Assembly: GCA_045579055.1 (NCBI GenBank)
Contig: JAZNLK010000099.1
Coordinates: forward strand, 1-44,675
From: SIG440 sp045579055
Lineage (GTDB): Bacteria; Bacillota; Clostridia; Monoglobales; Monoglobaceae
Length of the DNA: 44,675 bases
Direction: 5' to 3'
Shown: positions 30,601 through 38,949 of the stretch, in pieces
Position numbering within the stretch: the stretch's first letter is position 1
Layout: every line of letters begins with the position of its first letter
Translations under genes and position numbers: made by a program
The notes under the pieces: model-generated
Told to the model about the DNA's origin: nothing
Databases searched by the model: none
The model's input: the letters and a program-made list of their open reading frames with translations, nothing else

Positions 30601-32121
30601 TCAATAACCTACGTATTCCAGGGGATTAACAAACTCCCCGTCTTTTTTCACTTCAAAATGAAGATGTGTTCCGGTGCTTCGTCCTGTATTTCCCATTTTT
30701 GCAATAACTTCACCCTTGGTAACACGGTCACCCACAACAACATCCAATGATGCACAATGTCCGTATGCAGTCTGATAGCCGTTTTCGTGGTCAATAACAA
30801 CATAGTTGCCGTAGCCGTCCATCCAGTCGGCATATGAGACAACACCGCCGTCAGCAGCCATAATATTCGAATTATATGCACCTGCTATATCAATCCCGTT
30901 GTGATTTCTGTTCCACCTGAGCCCATAACGTGACGAAAGGACACCCTGAGTGGGATTTGTAAAGGAGTCCGACCCTGTTGTGGCAGGTCGCACCTTGGTT
31001 CCGACCTTCTCAATCTGAACAACAGGCTCAGTTAAAGGCTCACTTGAAAGAACCACTCTCTGAGTTTCAACTCCGTTTACTTTCGTTACGGTTGCCAGAA
31101 CCTTTGCTGTTCCTTCACGACCCTCCTGCGCAACGACGGTTCTTCCTTCATATATTGAGGAATCGTCAATCTTTTGAATCTCAAAAGGTACGGCCTCGGT
31201 TGCCATCACGGTCTGAACACAGCGAACCGAAAGAATCGGCACCGCCTCCTCAACCTGAATAACCATCCCTTCGGTTATGTTGGTTGACATTCCTTTGTTT
31301 ATGGCAAGAATACGTTCAACGCTTGTTCCGTATTTCTCGGCAATCTGCCAGATTGTATCATTTTTTGTTACGGTATGTGTCCTGAGTTCCTTGTTTTCAC
31401 CCGAAAGAACCGCCAGTGCTTCGTTTGGAGTTTCAAGCATACCGATGCTCATATACTCAGCCTTAACTTCAGTTTCTTCACAAAAATCCACAACCATATC
31501 ATCGGTTATTTCACCAATAGCATTCTTTTTGTGCTGAGCAAGAACCCAATCAACAGCCTCCTGACTGGAAACACCGAAAACCGGTTCGCCGTCAATATAA
31601 AATGCATAACCGTAAACCATAGCATCAACATTTGACATCAAAGCATTTTCAATTTCGTCATTTGTCGCCAGTTCATCACCCGAAACAATTCTTCTTACAA
31701 AAACAGGATCCTTTTCATAAACCGCATCTTCTCCAAGATGTTCTTTTATATCAGCTCTTACGTTGTCAATTGCACCGTAAACCGCCTGCTTGTCTGTTAC
31801 ATAACCTATGTTTTCACCATCAACATAAACCTCGTAGCCCAGCTTCCAGTTCAGAAGATTCACAACAACACAGACACTTATCGCAACAGCCGCCGTAACA
31901 GCACCGCTGATTATACGGCGTCTGAATTCCTTCCACAACTTCTTTACATCACGCTTATATGCACTTTTTCCGGGAATCTTGCCAGCGCTTTCACCCGACA
32001 TCCTTTTTGTTGCCGAAAACTTTTCAACAAGCTTTTCCGTGATACTTTTTTTCTTATTTTTCAGTATTTCATTCGGACTGAACACATGAATCTTCGTTTC
32101 TGTATTTTTGTTCGAATTCAA
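30601..32121 (-). CDS. Cell-wall M23 endopeptidase with LysM and G5 domains
   Basis: 506-residue membrane-anchored hydrolase. A cytoplasmic basic N-terminus is followed by a transmembrane helix (about 70-91), a region of unknown function, LysM (about 247-291, peptidoglycan binding), G5 (about 297-375), and a C-terminal peptidase_M23 domain. The zinc and catalytic residues are present: His407 and Asp411 (HNGIDIAG), His455 (YGH) and His488 (THLHFE). Likely cuts peptide cross-links. Start TTG 32121 with AGGTGG ahead. Operon with the WalR-like regulator, whose family normally controls such hydrolases. Confidence 0.92.
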   Translation of the reverse strand: MNSNKNTETKIHVFSPNEILKNKKKSITEKLVEKFSATKRMSGESAGKIPGKSAYKRDVKKLWKEFRRRIISGAVTAAVAISVCVVVNLLNWKLGYEVYVDGENIGYVTDKQAVYGAIDNVRADIKEHLGEDAVYEKDPVFVRRIVSGDELATNDEIENALMSNVDAMVYGYAFYIDGEPVFGVSSQEAVDWVLAQHKKNAIGEITDDMVVDFCEETEVKAEYMSIGMLETPNEALAVLSGENKELRTHTVTKNDTIWQIAEKYGTSVERILAINKGMSTNITEGMVIQVEEAVPILSVRCVQTVMATEAVPFEIQKIDDSSIYEGRTVVAQEGREGTAKVLATVTKVNGVETQRVVLSSEPLTEPVVQIEKVGTKVRPATTGSDSFTNPTQGVLSSRYGLRWNRNHNGIDIAGAYNSNIMAADGGVVSYADWMDGYGNYVVIDHENGYQTAYGHCASLDVVVGDRVTKGEVIAKMGNTGRSTGTHLHFEVKKDGEFVNPLEYVGY

Positions 32122-32191
32122 AAAACCACCTCACATATGTAAATTTCTGTTCAAGCTTATCATACAAATTTTAACGTCATTTAAACGAATT

Positions 32192-32208
32192 GTTACAATT
32201 CTGTTACA
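32192..32208 (-). promoter_or_regulatory. WalR-type box (TGTAAC-N5-TGTAAC) in the M23-walR leader
   Basis: On the minus strand two perfect TGTAAC copies (32203-32208 and 32192-32197) are separated by exactly five bases, matching the published WalR/YycF consensus TGTWAH-N5-TGTWAH. It lies just downstream of the promoter at 32220-32248 and could act as a repressor site there, or as an activator site for a weaker -10 (TAAAAT at 32168-32173). Confidence 0.7.
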
Positions 32209-32219
32209 AAATCTTTTTA

Positions 32220-32248
32220 AGTATACTACATTACAAAGAAAAAATCAA
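32220..32248 (-). promoter_or_regulatory. Promoter of the M23-walR-rlmH operon
   Basis: Minus strand TTGATT (32243-32248) and TATACT (32220-32225), 17-bp spacer. The WalR-type box starts about 12 bp downstream of the -10. Confidence 0.6.
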
Positions 32249-32332
32249 GGTTTTTTTGTCAATAATACAAAAATATTATTATTTATCTTTTTCTTTCTTT
32301 TTTCTTTTTTTTTGCTTTTTATTAACTTTCGC

Positions 32333-32361
32333 TTGACTTTAAGTAAAAAACGTGCTATACT
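32333..32361 (+). promoter_or_regulatory. Promoter of the lrp-aminotransferase operon
   Basis: TTGACT (32333-32338) and TATACT (32356-32361), 17-bp spacer, 46 bp before the ATG. Confidence 0.8.
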
Positions 32362-32406
32362 GTTACAGTAAATTTTTTATGGAATAAAAAACAGGAGGCT
32401 ACCGCT

Positions 32407-32910
32407 ATGTCAGATCAGCAGAAAGAAAAGAAAGTAATCGACATTATTCACAAAAATTGCAAACTCTCACTGGAACAGGTTGCGTTAATGACGGATATGA
32501 CCCCGTCTGAGGTAGCCGCCATTATCGAAAAATTAGAGAACGAGGGCACAATTCTGGGCTATGGTGCCATTATCAACTGGAACAACCTCCAGGAAAAGCA
32601 GTCCGTAACAGCATATATCGAAATTCAGGTTTCCCCTCAGCGTAACTGTGGTTTTGACCGCATTGCGGAACGTATTTATCAGTACCCACAGGTTAAATCC
32701 TTAAATCTTATGAGCGGTCACTATGACCTTGGACTTACCGTTGAAGCATCAAGCATTCAGGAAATTGCTATGTTTGTCTCAGAACACCTTTCAACTATGG
32801 AGGCCGTTCTGGACACAGCAACTCACTTTGTTCTCAAGAGATACAAGAGTGACGGTATTGTTTATGCATCCGGGAAATCCGAGGACGAAAGAGAGGTTAT
32901 CTCAATATGA
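32407..32910 (+). CDS. Lrp/AsnC family transcriptional regulator
   Basis: 167 residues: winged helix-turn-helix (about 1-55, LEQVALMTDMTPSEVAAIIEKLENEG) and RAM/AsnC ligand-binding domain (about 65-145, VKSLNLMSGHYDLGLTVEA with the GxYDLGL turn). Such proteins bind amino acids and control their metabolism. The gene overlaps the following aminotransferase by 4 bp (ATGA), so the regulator most likely senses a substrate or product of that enzyme. GGAGG precedes the ATG. The ligand is unknown. Confidence 0.92.
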   Translation: MSDQQKEKKVIDIIHKNCKLSLEQVALMTDMTPSEVAAIIEKLENEGTILGYGAIINWNNLQEKQSVTAYIEIQVSPQRNCGFDRIAERIYQYPQVKSLNLMSGHYDLGLTVEASSIQEIAMFVSEHLSTMEAVLDTATHFVLKRYKSDGIVYASGKSEDEREVISI

Positions 32911-34079
32911 CCTTCAACCCCAATGACTTTCTGAACAAGACAGTTACATCAATTCCGCCCTCAGGCATAAGACGTTTTTTTGACATTGCCGCTGAGATGG
33001 ACGATGTAATTTCTCTGGGTGTTGGTGAGCCGGACTTTGTAACCCCCTGGCACATCAGCAATGAAGGTGTGTATTCTCTTGAAAAGGGTCACACTCACTA
33101 CACCCCCAACCGTGGTCTTTCAGAATTGAGACGCGAGATTTCCAACTATATGGAAAGACGTTTCAAGCTCACCTATGACCCAATGACACAGACCATCGTA
33201 ACCGTTGGCGGAAGCGAAGCCATCGACATCTTTTTGCGTGCGGTAGTCGGACCCGGCGATGAGGTTCTCATTCCTGAACCCAGCTTTGTTTGCTACAAGC
33301 CCATAACTCAGCTTTGCGGCGGTGTTCCCGTACCTCTTCTCACAACTGCGGAACATAATTTCAAGCTCACACCTGACGTTCTTTCGGCAGCTATCACCGA
33401 CAAAACAAAGGTACTTGTTTTGCCTTACCCCAACAATCCCACAGGCGGAATTATGACCCGTGAGGATTTGGAGGCAATTGCAGAAGTCCTGAGAAAGCAC
33501 AATATCATGGTTCTCAGCGATGAGATATACTCAGAACTTACATATGGCAGAAAACACGTTTCCATGGCAGAGATTTATGGTATGTATGAACGCACAATGG
33601 TTGTCAGCGGCTTTTCAAAAGCCTATGCAATGACCGGTTGGCGACTCGGTTATGCCTGCGGTCATCCCGACATAATCGCACAAATGACAAAGGTTCATCA
33701 GTATGCCATTATGTCCGCTCCCACCACCGCACAGTATGCGGCAATTGAAGCTCTGCGAAACGGCGACCCCGACATTGAAATGATGCGGGAAGAATATGAT
33801 GCAAGACGAAAAATCATTGTTGCAGGCTTCAATGATATGGGTCTTGACTGTTTTGAGCCTGAAGGTGCGTTCTACGCATTCCCTTCAATCAAAGCCACAG
33901 GGCTTTCATCCAATGATTTCTGTGAAAAGCTTCTTTACGATATGAAGGTTGCTGTTATTCCCGGCACCGCTTTTGGCGAATGCGGCGAAGGTCACGTAAG
34001 ATGCTCCTATGCTTACTCTCTTGACAGCATAAACAAAGCCCTTGACCGAATTGAAACCTTTGTTAAGAAGTTTAAATAG
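32907..34079 (+). CDS. PLP-dependent aminotransferase class I/II (aspartate-aminotransferase family)
   Basis: 390 residues, fold type I. Catalytic Lys238 in SGFSKAYAMTGWRLG, PLP-phosphate segment near residues 101-104 (GGSEAID), PNNPTGG loop, SDEIYSEL Asp, and the carboxylate-binding Arg in VRCSYAY. These are family-wide, so the specificity (aspartate, alanine, aromatic, or branched chain) is open. It could supply the final transamination of phenylpyruvate and hydroxyphenylpyruvate in a genome region with an aromatic operon lacking one; that is speculation. Linked to the Lrp regulator. Confidence 0.92.
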   Translation: MTFNPNDFLNKTVTSIPPSGIRRFFDIAAEMDDVISLGVGEPDFVTPWHISNEGVYSLEKGHTHYTPNRGLSELRREISNYMERRFKLTYDPMTQTIVTVGGSEAIDIFLRAVVGPGDEVLIPEPSFVCYKPITQLCGGVPVPLLTTAEHNFKLTPDVLSAAITDKTKVLVLPYPNNPTGGIMTREDLEAIAEVLRKHNIMVLSDEIYSELTYGRKHVSMAEIYGMYERTMVVSGFSKAYAMTGWRLGYACGHPDIIAQMTKVHQYAIMSAPTTAQYAAIEALRNGDPDIEMMREEYDARRKIIVAGFNDMGLDCFEPEGAFYAFPSIKATGLSSNDFCEKLLYDMKVAVIPGTAFGECGEGHVRCSYAYSLDSINKALDRIETFVKKFK

Positions 34080-34108
34080 TTTAAAACCGCTGTAAAATAT
34101 AAAGTTAT

Positions 34109-34183
34109 ATGTCATTCTGAGCGCAGCCGCACGGCGAAGTGGATTTATACATCTAAGATTCTTCCACAAGCTCAGGGTGACAT
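34109..34183. repeat. Dispersed palindromic repeat (TGTCATTCTGAGC type)
   Basis: Arms ATGTCATTCTGAGC (34109-34122) and GCTCAGGGTGACAT (34170-34183) pair over 14 positions with two G-U wobbles. The interior carries GCAGCCGCACGGCGAAG and GATTCTTCC, also seen in the widespread bacterial family of repeats with TGTCATTCTGAGCG ends. Placed between an aminotransferase gene and tatD; may act as a weak terminator or be mobile. Confidence 0.75.
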
Positions 34184-34219
34184 TTTCGTTATTATCTTAT
34201 TTCAATACGGAGGACAAAA

Positions 34220-34999
34220 ATGAACCAATTATATGACACCCACGCACACCTTGACGACCGTATGTTCGACGGAGACCGTGATGCAGTAATCGAAAAAATC
34301 AAAAACTCAAACGTAGGTCTTGTGAACAACATTGCCGCAGACATAGAATCCTCCTATGCCGCCATTGCCCTTGCAGAGAAGTATAATTTCATTTATGCCA
34401 CAGTCGGGGTGCATCCCAGCGATGTTTTGTCAATGACTCAAAAGGATATTGACACGCTCAGGGAGCTTTCAAAGCATCCCAAGGTCGTTGCAATCGGAGA
34501 AATCGGTCTTGACTATCATTACGACGATGCCGACCCAGAAGTCCAGAAGCATTGGTTGCGAGAACAGCTTGACCTTGCCAAAGAGCTTGACCTGCCCGTG
34601 ATTATCCATGACCGTGATTCCAAAGGGGAATGTGTTGCAATTTTAAAGGAAAAGAAAATCAATAACGGTGTTGTTCACTGCTTTTCCGGGAGTGCCGAAA
34701 CCGCAAGAGAGCTGGTGAAGATGGGTATGCATATTTCCTTCACAGGCGTTGTAACCTTCAAAAACGCACGCCGTGCCATTGAAGCGGTAAAGGCAATCCC
34801 CATTGAAAGATTGTTTATCGAAACAGACTGCCCTTATATGGCACCGGAGCCCTTCCGCGGTCAACGCAACGACAGCAGTATGGTCTACCGTGTGGCAGAA
34901 AAAATCGCGGAGATTAAGGAATTATCCACAGAAGAGGTAATCCGCATCACCCGCGAAAACGCTGTTAAGTTTTTCGACATTCCGCAAAATGCGGAATAA
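34220..34999 (+). CDS. tatD: TatD family metal-dependent DNase
   Basis: 259-residue amidohydrolase-fold nuclease. Metal ligands: YDTHAHLDD at the N-terminus, Glu in AIGEIGLDYHYD, His in VIIHDRDS, His in VVHCFSGS, and Asp in FIETDCPYMAPEPFRGQRN. All are intact. Role in DNA fragmentation and repair known from E. coli and yeast homologues. GGAGG precedes the ATG. The gene is convergent with bioY, only 3 bp apart. Confidence 0.96.
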   Translation: MNQLYDTHAHLDDRMFDGDRDAVIEKIKNSNVGLVNNIAADIESSYAAIALAEKYNFIYATVGVHPSDVLSMTQKDIDTLRELSKHPKVVAIGEIGLDYHYDDADPEVQKHWLREQLDLAKELDLPVIIHDRDSKGECVAILKEKKINNGVVHCFSGSAETARELVKMGMHISFTGVVTFKNARRAIEAVKAIPIERLFIETDCPYMAPEPFRGQRNDSSMVYRVAEKIAEIKELSTEEVIRITRENAVKFFDIPQNAE

Positions 35000-35002
35000 G
35001 CC

Positions 35003-35539
35003 TCAGATTATTTTAGTTTTCCGGATTGCTTTCACCGTAAAAACAGCCAAAACTGTTTTCAAAACATCAGGGATTACGAAAGGCAGCACAAACCGACTTG
35101 CAACAGCCGCAACCCCCACAGTTCCTTGCAAGCGGTGATACAAAACAGCAACCCAAATACATTCAAAAGCATAACACAACGTCAGACACAGAAGCATAGC
35201 CCAGAACATAGCGGCTGTGCTTTTTTTCCGTCGGCAAATTATGCCGCAAACCAACGACCCAATCAGGAATCCCAGCAAATACCCTCCGGTTTCTCCAAAA
35301 ACAGCCCCAATTCCCCCTCGTCCGCCCGAAAGAACAGGAATCCCCACCATAGCCAAAAGAATATATACCAAAACAGACAAAAAACCGCATCTGCCGCCAA
35401 ACAGTGCGGCAACCGTAAACACCGCAAAGGACTGCATTGTATAGGGAACAGCCCCCGGTATTGTCAGCCACGAACAAATGATAATAAAGGCTGTTGACAA
35501 AGCAACACGATTAATTTCTCTTATCTTCCGATTTCTCAT
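35003..35539 (-). CDS. bioY: BioY biotin transporter (S component)
   Basis: 178-residue, six-helix membrane protein that binds biotin with high affinity. The signature PYTMQSFAVFTVAALFGGRCG and GIPVLSGGRGGIGAVFGETGGYLLGF motifs are intact. The ECF energising module (EcfA, EcfA', EcfT) is not in this window. Start ATG 35539 is inferred from similarity; the ribosome site is weak, and it lies 29 bp within the end of the upstream gene, implying translational coupling. Confidence 0.92.
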   Translation of the reverse strand: MRNRKIREINRVALSTAFIIICSWLTIPGAVPYTMQSFAVFTVAALFGGRCGFLSVLVYILLAMVGIPVLSGGRGGIGAVFGETGGYLLGFLIGSLVCGIICRRKKSTAAMFWAMLLCLTLCYAFECIWVAVLYHRLQGTVGVAAVASRFVLPFVIPDVLKTVLAVFTVKAIRKTKII

Positions 35540-36353
35540 CTTTTTCACCGTCAATCTTTGCCTTGTCCGACTTCCTTCTCGGTATAAATCCGGCAACAAA
35601 ACTGTTTTTTCCTTTTTGTTTTACATAAAAAAATCCAAATATACTGAATACCACTGCCCCGATGAAATTAACAAACAAATCAAGCATAGTATCACGAAGT
35701 CCCAGTTCAAGGTATCCGCCTGTCACCATAACCTTTCCGTTGACTGCCACCTCTCTGACCCCTTCAACAAACACAGCCTTCTGCGTATCTCCGCTGAGGA
35801 AGGTTGTGGAGAAGGAACCGACAAGAGTGTCCTTTTGCATATCCATTTTCAAAACAGTGTCGCAGAGAAACTCAAAAAACTCCCACAAAACACCGATTGT
35901 CATTGAAAAACAGAAGGCAACAAGAGCAAGAAACAGCGGCGACAAGCTGAACTTTATCTTCTCGTTTCGGTTAAGAATATCAGTCAAGCCAAAGCCCACT
36001 GCGGCACATAAAAAACCGTTTACCGTGTGAAGCATAACATCCCAGTACGGAAACTTTATGTAATAATTCCCCAGCTCACCAAGAATCTGTGCCGCAAAAA
36101 CAAAAAGCATAATGATTATTTCCAGCATATTAGGCAATTCAAGCCCGAATTTCTTTTCAACAACAGCAGGAAGTAACAACAAAAACAGTACCAATGCACA
36201 CATAAACACGTTTTCATAGTTTCCTCTCAGAACAGATAGCACCAAAGCAAAAACAACAATCGTTCTGAGCAACACATAAACAGCAAACACGCATTTCTTG
36301 CCTTTTACCTGCTCGACCAACTTCTTTTTTCTTTTTCTCTTCCTATCGTTCAC
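35511..36353 (-). CDS. DUF2238/YjdF-like integral membrane protein
   Basis: 280 residues with a Lys/Arg-rich cytoplasmic N-terminus, about six transmembrane helices, and a charged C-terminal tail (residues about 255-280). The helix-linked motifs WDVMLHTVNGFL and GVLWEFFEFLCD resemble the DUF2238 (YjdF) family, whose role is unknown. GTG 36353 start with GGAAGGA about 10 bases before. Its 3' end overlaps bioY, which may be cotranscribed. Medium confidence on family. Confidence 0.75.
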   Translation of the reverse strand: MNDRKRKRKKKLVEQVKGKKCVFAVYVLLRTIVVFALVLSVLRGNYENVFMCALVLFLLLLPAVVEKKFGLELPNMLEIIIMLFVFAAQILGELGNYYIKFPYWDVMLHTVNGFLCAAVGFGLTDILNRNEKIKFSLSPLFLALVAFCFSMTIGVLWEFFEFLCDTVLKMDMQKDTLVGSFSTTFLSGDTQKAVFVEGVREVAVNGKVMVTGGYLELGLRDTMLDLFVNFIGAVVFSIFGFFYVKQKGKNSFVAGFIPRRKSDKAKIDGEKDEKSEDKRN

Positions 36354-36439
36354 ACAATCATCTTCCTTCCGAAACTTTTATATATTCTACCACAAGCGCA
36401 GAGTATAATCAAGCCTCAGACAACAGATTTTGTTTAATA

Positions 36440-38785
36440 TCAGCTAACCTCCTTTAATCTGACCGAAAGCACGGTCATATCATCATTAATCTCGCCGTTG
36501 TTCCTTTCTATCGCCGCCTGAAGAATTTTTTCGGCAATGTTCTTTTCCTTGCTGTTCACGCACAGTTCCTCGGCATATTCGCCAACCCAGAGAATATTTC
36601 CGTCATCCTTTGTCTCAATACCGTCTGTCATCATAACAATCACCGCTCCGTCATCAAAAGACCTCGATGCAACTTCCGCTTCCATATCCGCAAACACACC
36701 CACAGGCAAGGACGCCGCCTTCACCGTATCAAGACAGCCTTTATGGACAATAAAGCTTGGTTCTGCTCCGGTTTTTATAAATTCAGCCACACCGGTATAA
36801 AGATCAATTATGCAAATATCAATGGTGGCAAAAACCTCTTCTTCGGACTTCAGAAGCATAATTGAATTAATGAATTTCACCGCCATACGGCTATCAAAGC
36901 CTGTCCGTAGGAAACTGTCAAGAAGCTCAAGCATGGCCTCACTCTCACGTGATGCTCTGTCACCTGTTCCCATACCGTCACTGAGAGCAATCACGTATTT
37001 TCCGCCACGGATATACGAAAACCTGTGATTATCACCATTCTTTTCGGATGCGGCACGGCTGGCAAAATCAGTTTCAACCCTGAACCGTTCCGCCTCGCAA
37101 AAATCCAGCTTCACATATTTGCCTTCATCGCAGGAATGCTCCTGAACTTTGATTTCGCCTCGGAACACATTTCGCATAATCTTCTTTATTTCAGCTTTGT
37201 TTCTGTCTCGCCAGCTTCCGCTTTTCACGGTCATTGTAACTCTGTACCGTTCCCCGGTGTCACAGCTGACATTTATATCCCTGACATAAATTCCCCTCTT
37301 TTCAAATCTGCTCCTCAAGCCAAGGGCTGAAAAATTTTCGTTAACAGCACTTTTTGCAATTTCCTCTGAAAGATTCCCTATAATCTCAGACATTCCTGCC
37401 AGTTGTCCGCCCACAAGCTCCCTGCTCTCGTCAAGCTTACTCCTCCAGACCTGTCTGACACGGTGAAGCTCAAGCTGATGATTAAGCTCCCCCACCAGCT
37501 TGGGTAATTCAAGGCACTTCATTCTGAACCTTTCATCTGCATCACGTGGCTCAATTTCGCCCTTTTCATCCATAATCCTCATTAATTTCATCAACGATCC
37601 GTACGTGAAATCAAAGTCTTTATGCCAACATACAGATGATTTGCGACAATTTTTACATACTTTGTCTGCTGCAATATCAAAAACATCTGCAATATCACTT
37701 CCGTCCCCTCCGTTTCTTTTGTCCGCCAACCTTTCAAGAGTCCTTGCCATTGCCTCAAATGAAAAGGAAACCGCTTTCAGCTTTACCCTTAGCCCCTCTT
37801 TCATTTTTGCAATGGCTTCACGCTCTTTCCCGTCAATACAAATAATCTTCTTTGCCATTCCGATATATCCCGAAGGCAAAAGGACAAACAGCACCGACGC
37901 GGACATAACCTCATACAAGCTCAACACCGCACGCATTGCCCCGTCGGTATAAGCAACCAACATAGCATTCGCCAGGACAATTCCGGCAATAACACCGCTT
38001 TTCCCGAACCTCGAAAACACACCGGCAAGAAATCCGCAAAAACTGAATGCCCCCAGCACAGGCATAAAAAAATTGCTTTCAATCCCGCAAACCAGTCCCA
38101 GAACAACACCGGCACCGGTGGAATATGCCGCTCCACAGCCTGCGGCAACAACCAGAACCCCAATGGCAGCCACCATATTCATTACCGAAAATTCCTCGCC
38201 CAGATAGATGGATTTAAGTCCCAAAACAATCAGAACAACCACAGCTCCCAGGCTTATTTTCTCATCCACTGATAATGTTTCAGGTGCAAATTTTTCTGTT
38301 CTTACCACCTTTTTTGCCTTGTCAAGCACCAAAGCCGCCACAGTTACCAGCGAAGCTTCTCCCAAAAGCAAAAGCAAACCAAAAAGAGAGAAGCCGTTCC
38401 AATAAACCACCACAAGTCCGGTGAGAAACACCGAAACCCCCGCCAGAATACCGGAAACCACGTGATCCGGTTCCACGTCGTTCTCCAGCACAAAAAGCAC
38501 AGACAGATAAACCAACCCTGCACCTATGTACTTGGTGGTCTCTGCTCTTTCGCAAGCCACCATACTCCCAAGACTCACCGCCAACAAATACACAAAGGTC
38601 CTGACCGACAACTTCCGTTCCTGTGCCATAAACGCTATTCCAAAAGGCGCCATACCTTCATATGGCACAGCCATAGCCAGAAAAAATCCCGCAATGCCCA
38701 CCCAAAAATCTTTTTTAGTAAATTTCTCTCCTTCAAATCTGCTTTTTTTTGTTTTTTTACGAACCGAAAACTCCAGATTCGTCAT
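36440..38785 (-). CDS. spoIIE: Stage II sporulation protein E (SpoIIE)
   Basis: PP2C-type phosphatase that dephosphorylates SpoIIAA to activate sigma-F in the forespore and works at the polar septum. 781 residues: about ten hydrophobic helices (to about 330), a linker with the cysteine cluster VCKNCRKSSVCW, and a C-terminal SpoIIE phosphatase domain (about 550-780) with ALSDGMGTGDRASRES and MMTDGIE (metal-binding Asp). GAGGAGG lies 9 bases before ATG 38785; GTG 38803 is too close to the site. It has a Spo0A-type promoter. Defines the organism as spore forming. Confidence 0.96.
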   Translation of the reverse strand: MTNLEFSVRKKTKKSRFEGEKFTKKDFWVGIAGFFLAMAVPYEGMAPFGIAFMAQERKLSVRTFVYLLAVSLGSMVACERAETTKYIGAGLVYLSVLFVLENDVEPDHVVSGILAGVSVFLTGLVVVYWNGFSLFGLLLLLGEASLVTVAALVLDKAKKVVRTEKFAPETLSVDEKISLGAVVVLIVLGLKSIYLGEEFSVMNMVAAIGVLVVAAGCGAAYSTGAGVVLGLVCGIESNFFMPVLGAFSFCGFLAGVFSRFGKSGVIAGIVLANAMLVAYTDGAMRAVLSLYEVMSASVLFVLLPSGYIGMAKKIICIDGKEREAIAKMKEGLRVKLKAVSFSFEAMARTLERLADKRNGGDGSDIADVFDIAADKVCKNCRKSSVCWHKDFDFTYGSLMKLMRIMDEKGEIEPRDADERFRMKCLELPKLVGELNHQLELHRVRQVWRSKLDESRELVGGQLAGMSEIIGNLSEEIAKSAVNENFSALGLRSRFEKRGIYVRDINVSCDTGERYRVTMTVKSGSWRDRNKAEIKKIMRNVFRGEIKVQEHSCDEGKYVKLDFCEAERFRVETDFASRAASEKNGDNHRFSYIRGGKYVIALSDGMGTGDRASRESEAMLELLDSFLRTGFDSRMAVKFINSIMLLKSEEEVFATIDICIIDLYTGVAEFIKTGAEPSFIVHKGCLDTVKAASLPVGVFADMEAEVASRSFDDGAVIVMMTDGIETKDDGNILWVGEYAEELCVNSKEKNIAEKILQAAIERNNGEINDDMTVLSVRLKEVS

Positions 38786-38829
38786 TTTCTGCCGCCTCCT
38801 CACTCCGCCTTATCCGTTATTTATCTATC

Positions 38830-38863
38830 ATTATATAAGCTTGTCCCCGAAAGAATTGTCGAA
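38830..38863 (-). promoter_or_regulatory. Spo0A-regulated promoter of spoIIE
   Basis: Perfect TATAAT on the minus strand at 38830-38835 without a good -35 at 17 bp (CAATTC, 38853-38858). A perfect 0A box TGTCGAA on the + strand (38857-38863) overlaps that weak -35. This is the arrangement of known Spo0A-activated sigma-A promoters such as spoIIE and spoIIG. Confidence 0.75.
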
Positions 38864-38906
38864 ACGGCTTTCAAATGGAAATTTTTGTAAATTTCTCAAC
38901 GACAAT

Positions 38907-38936
38907 AATCCCCATGGCATAAACACCACGGGGATT
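38907..38936 (-). terminator. Hairpin after eno
   Basis: Minus-strand stem AATCCCCGTGG / CCATGGGGATT (one G-U) with an eight-base loop, 14 bp after the enolase stop. The T run is poor, so it may act as a terminator or an RNA 3' stabiliser. Confidence 0.55.
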
Positions 38937-38949
38937 CAACATCAAATAT

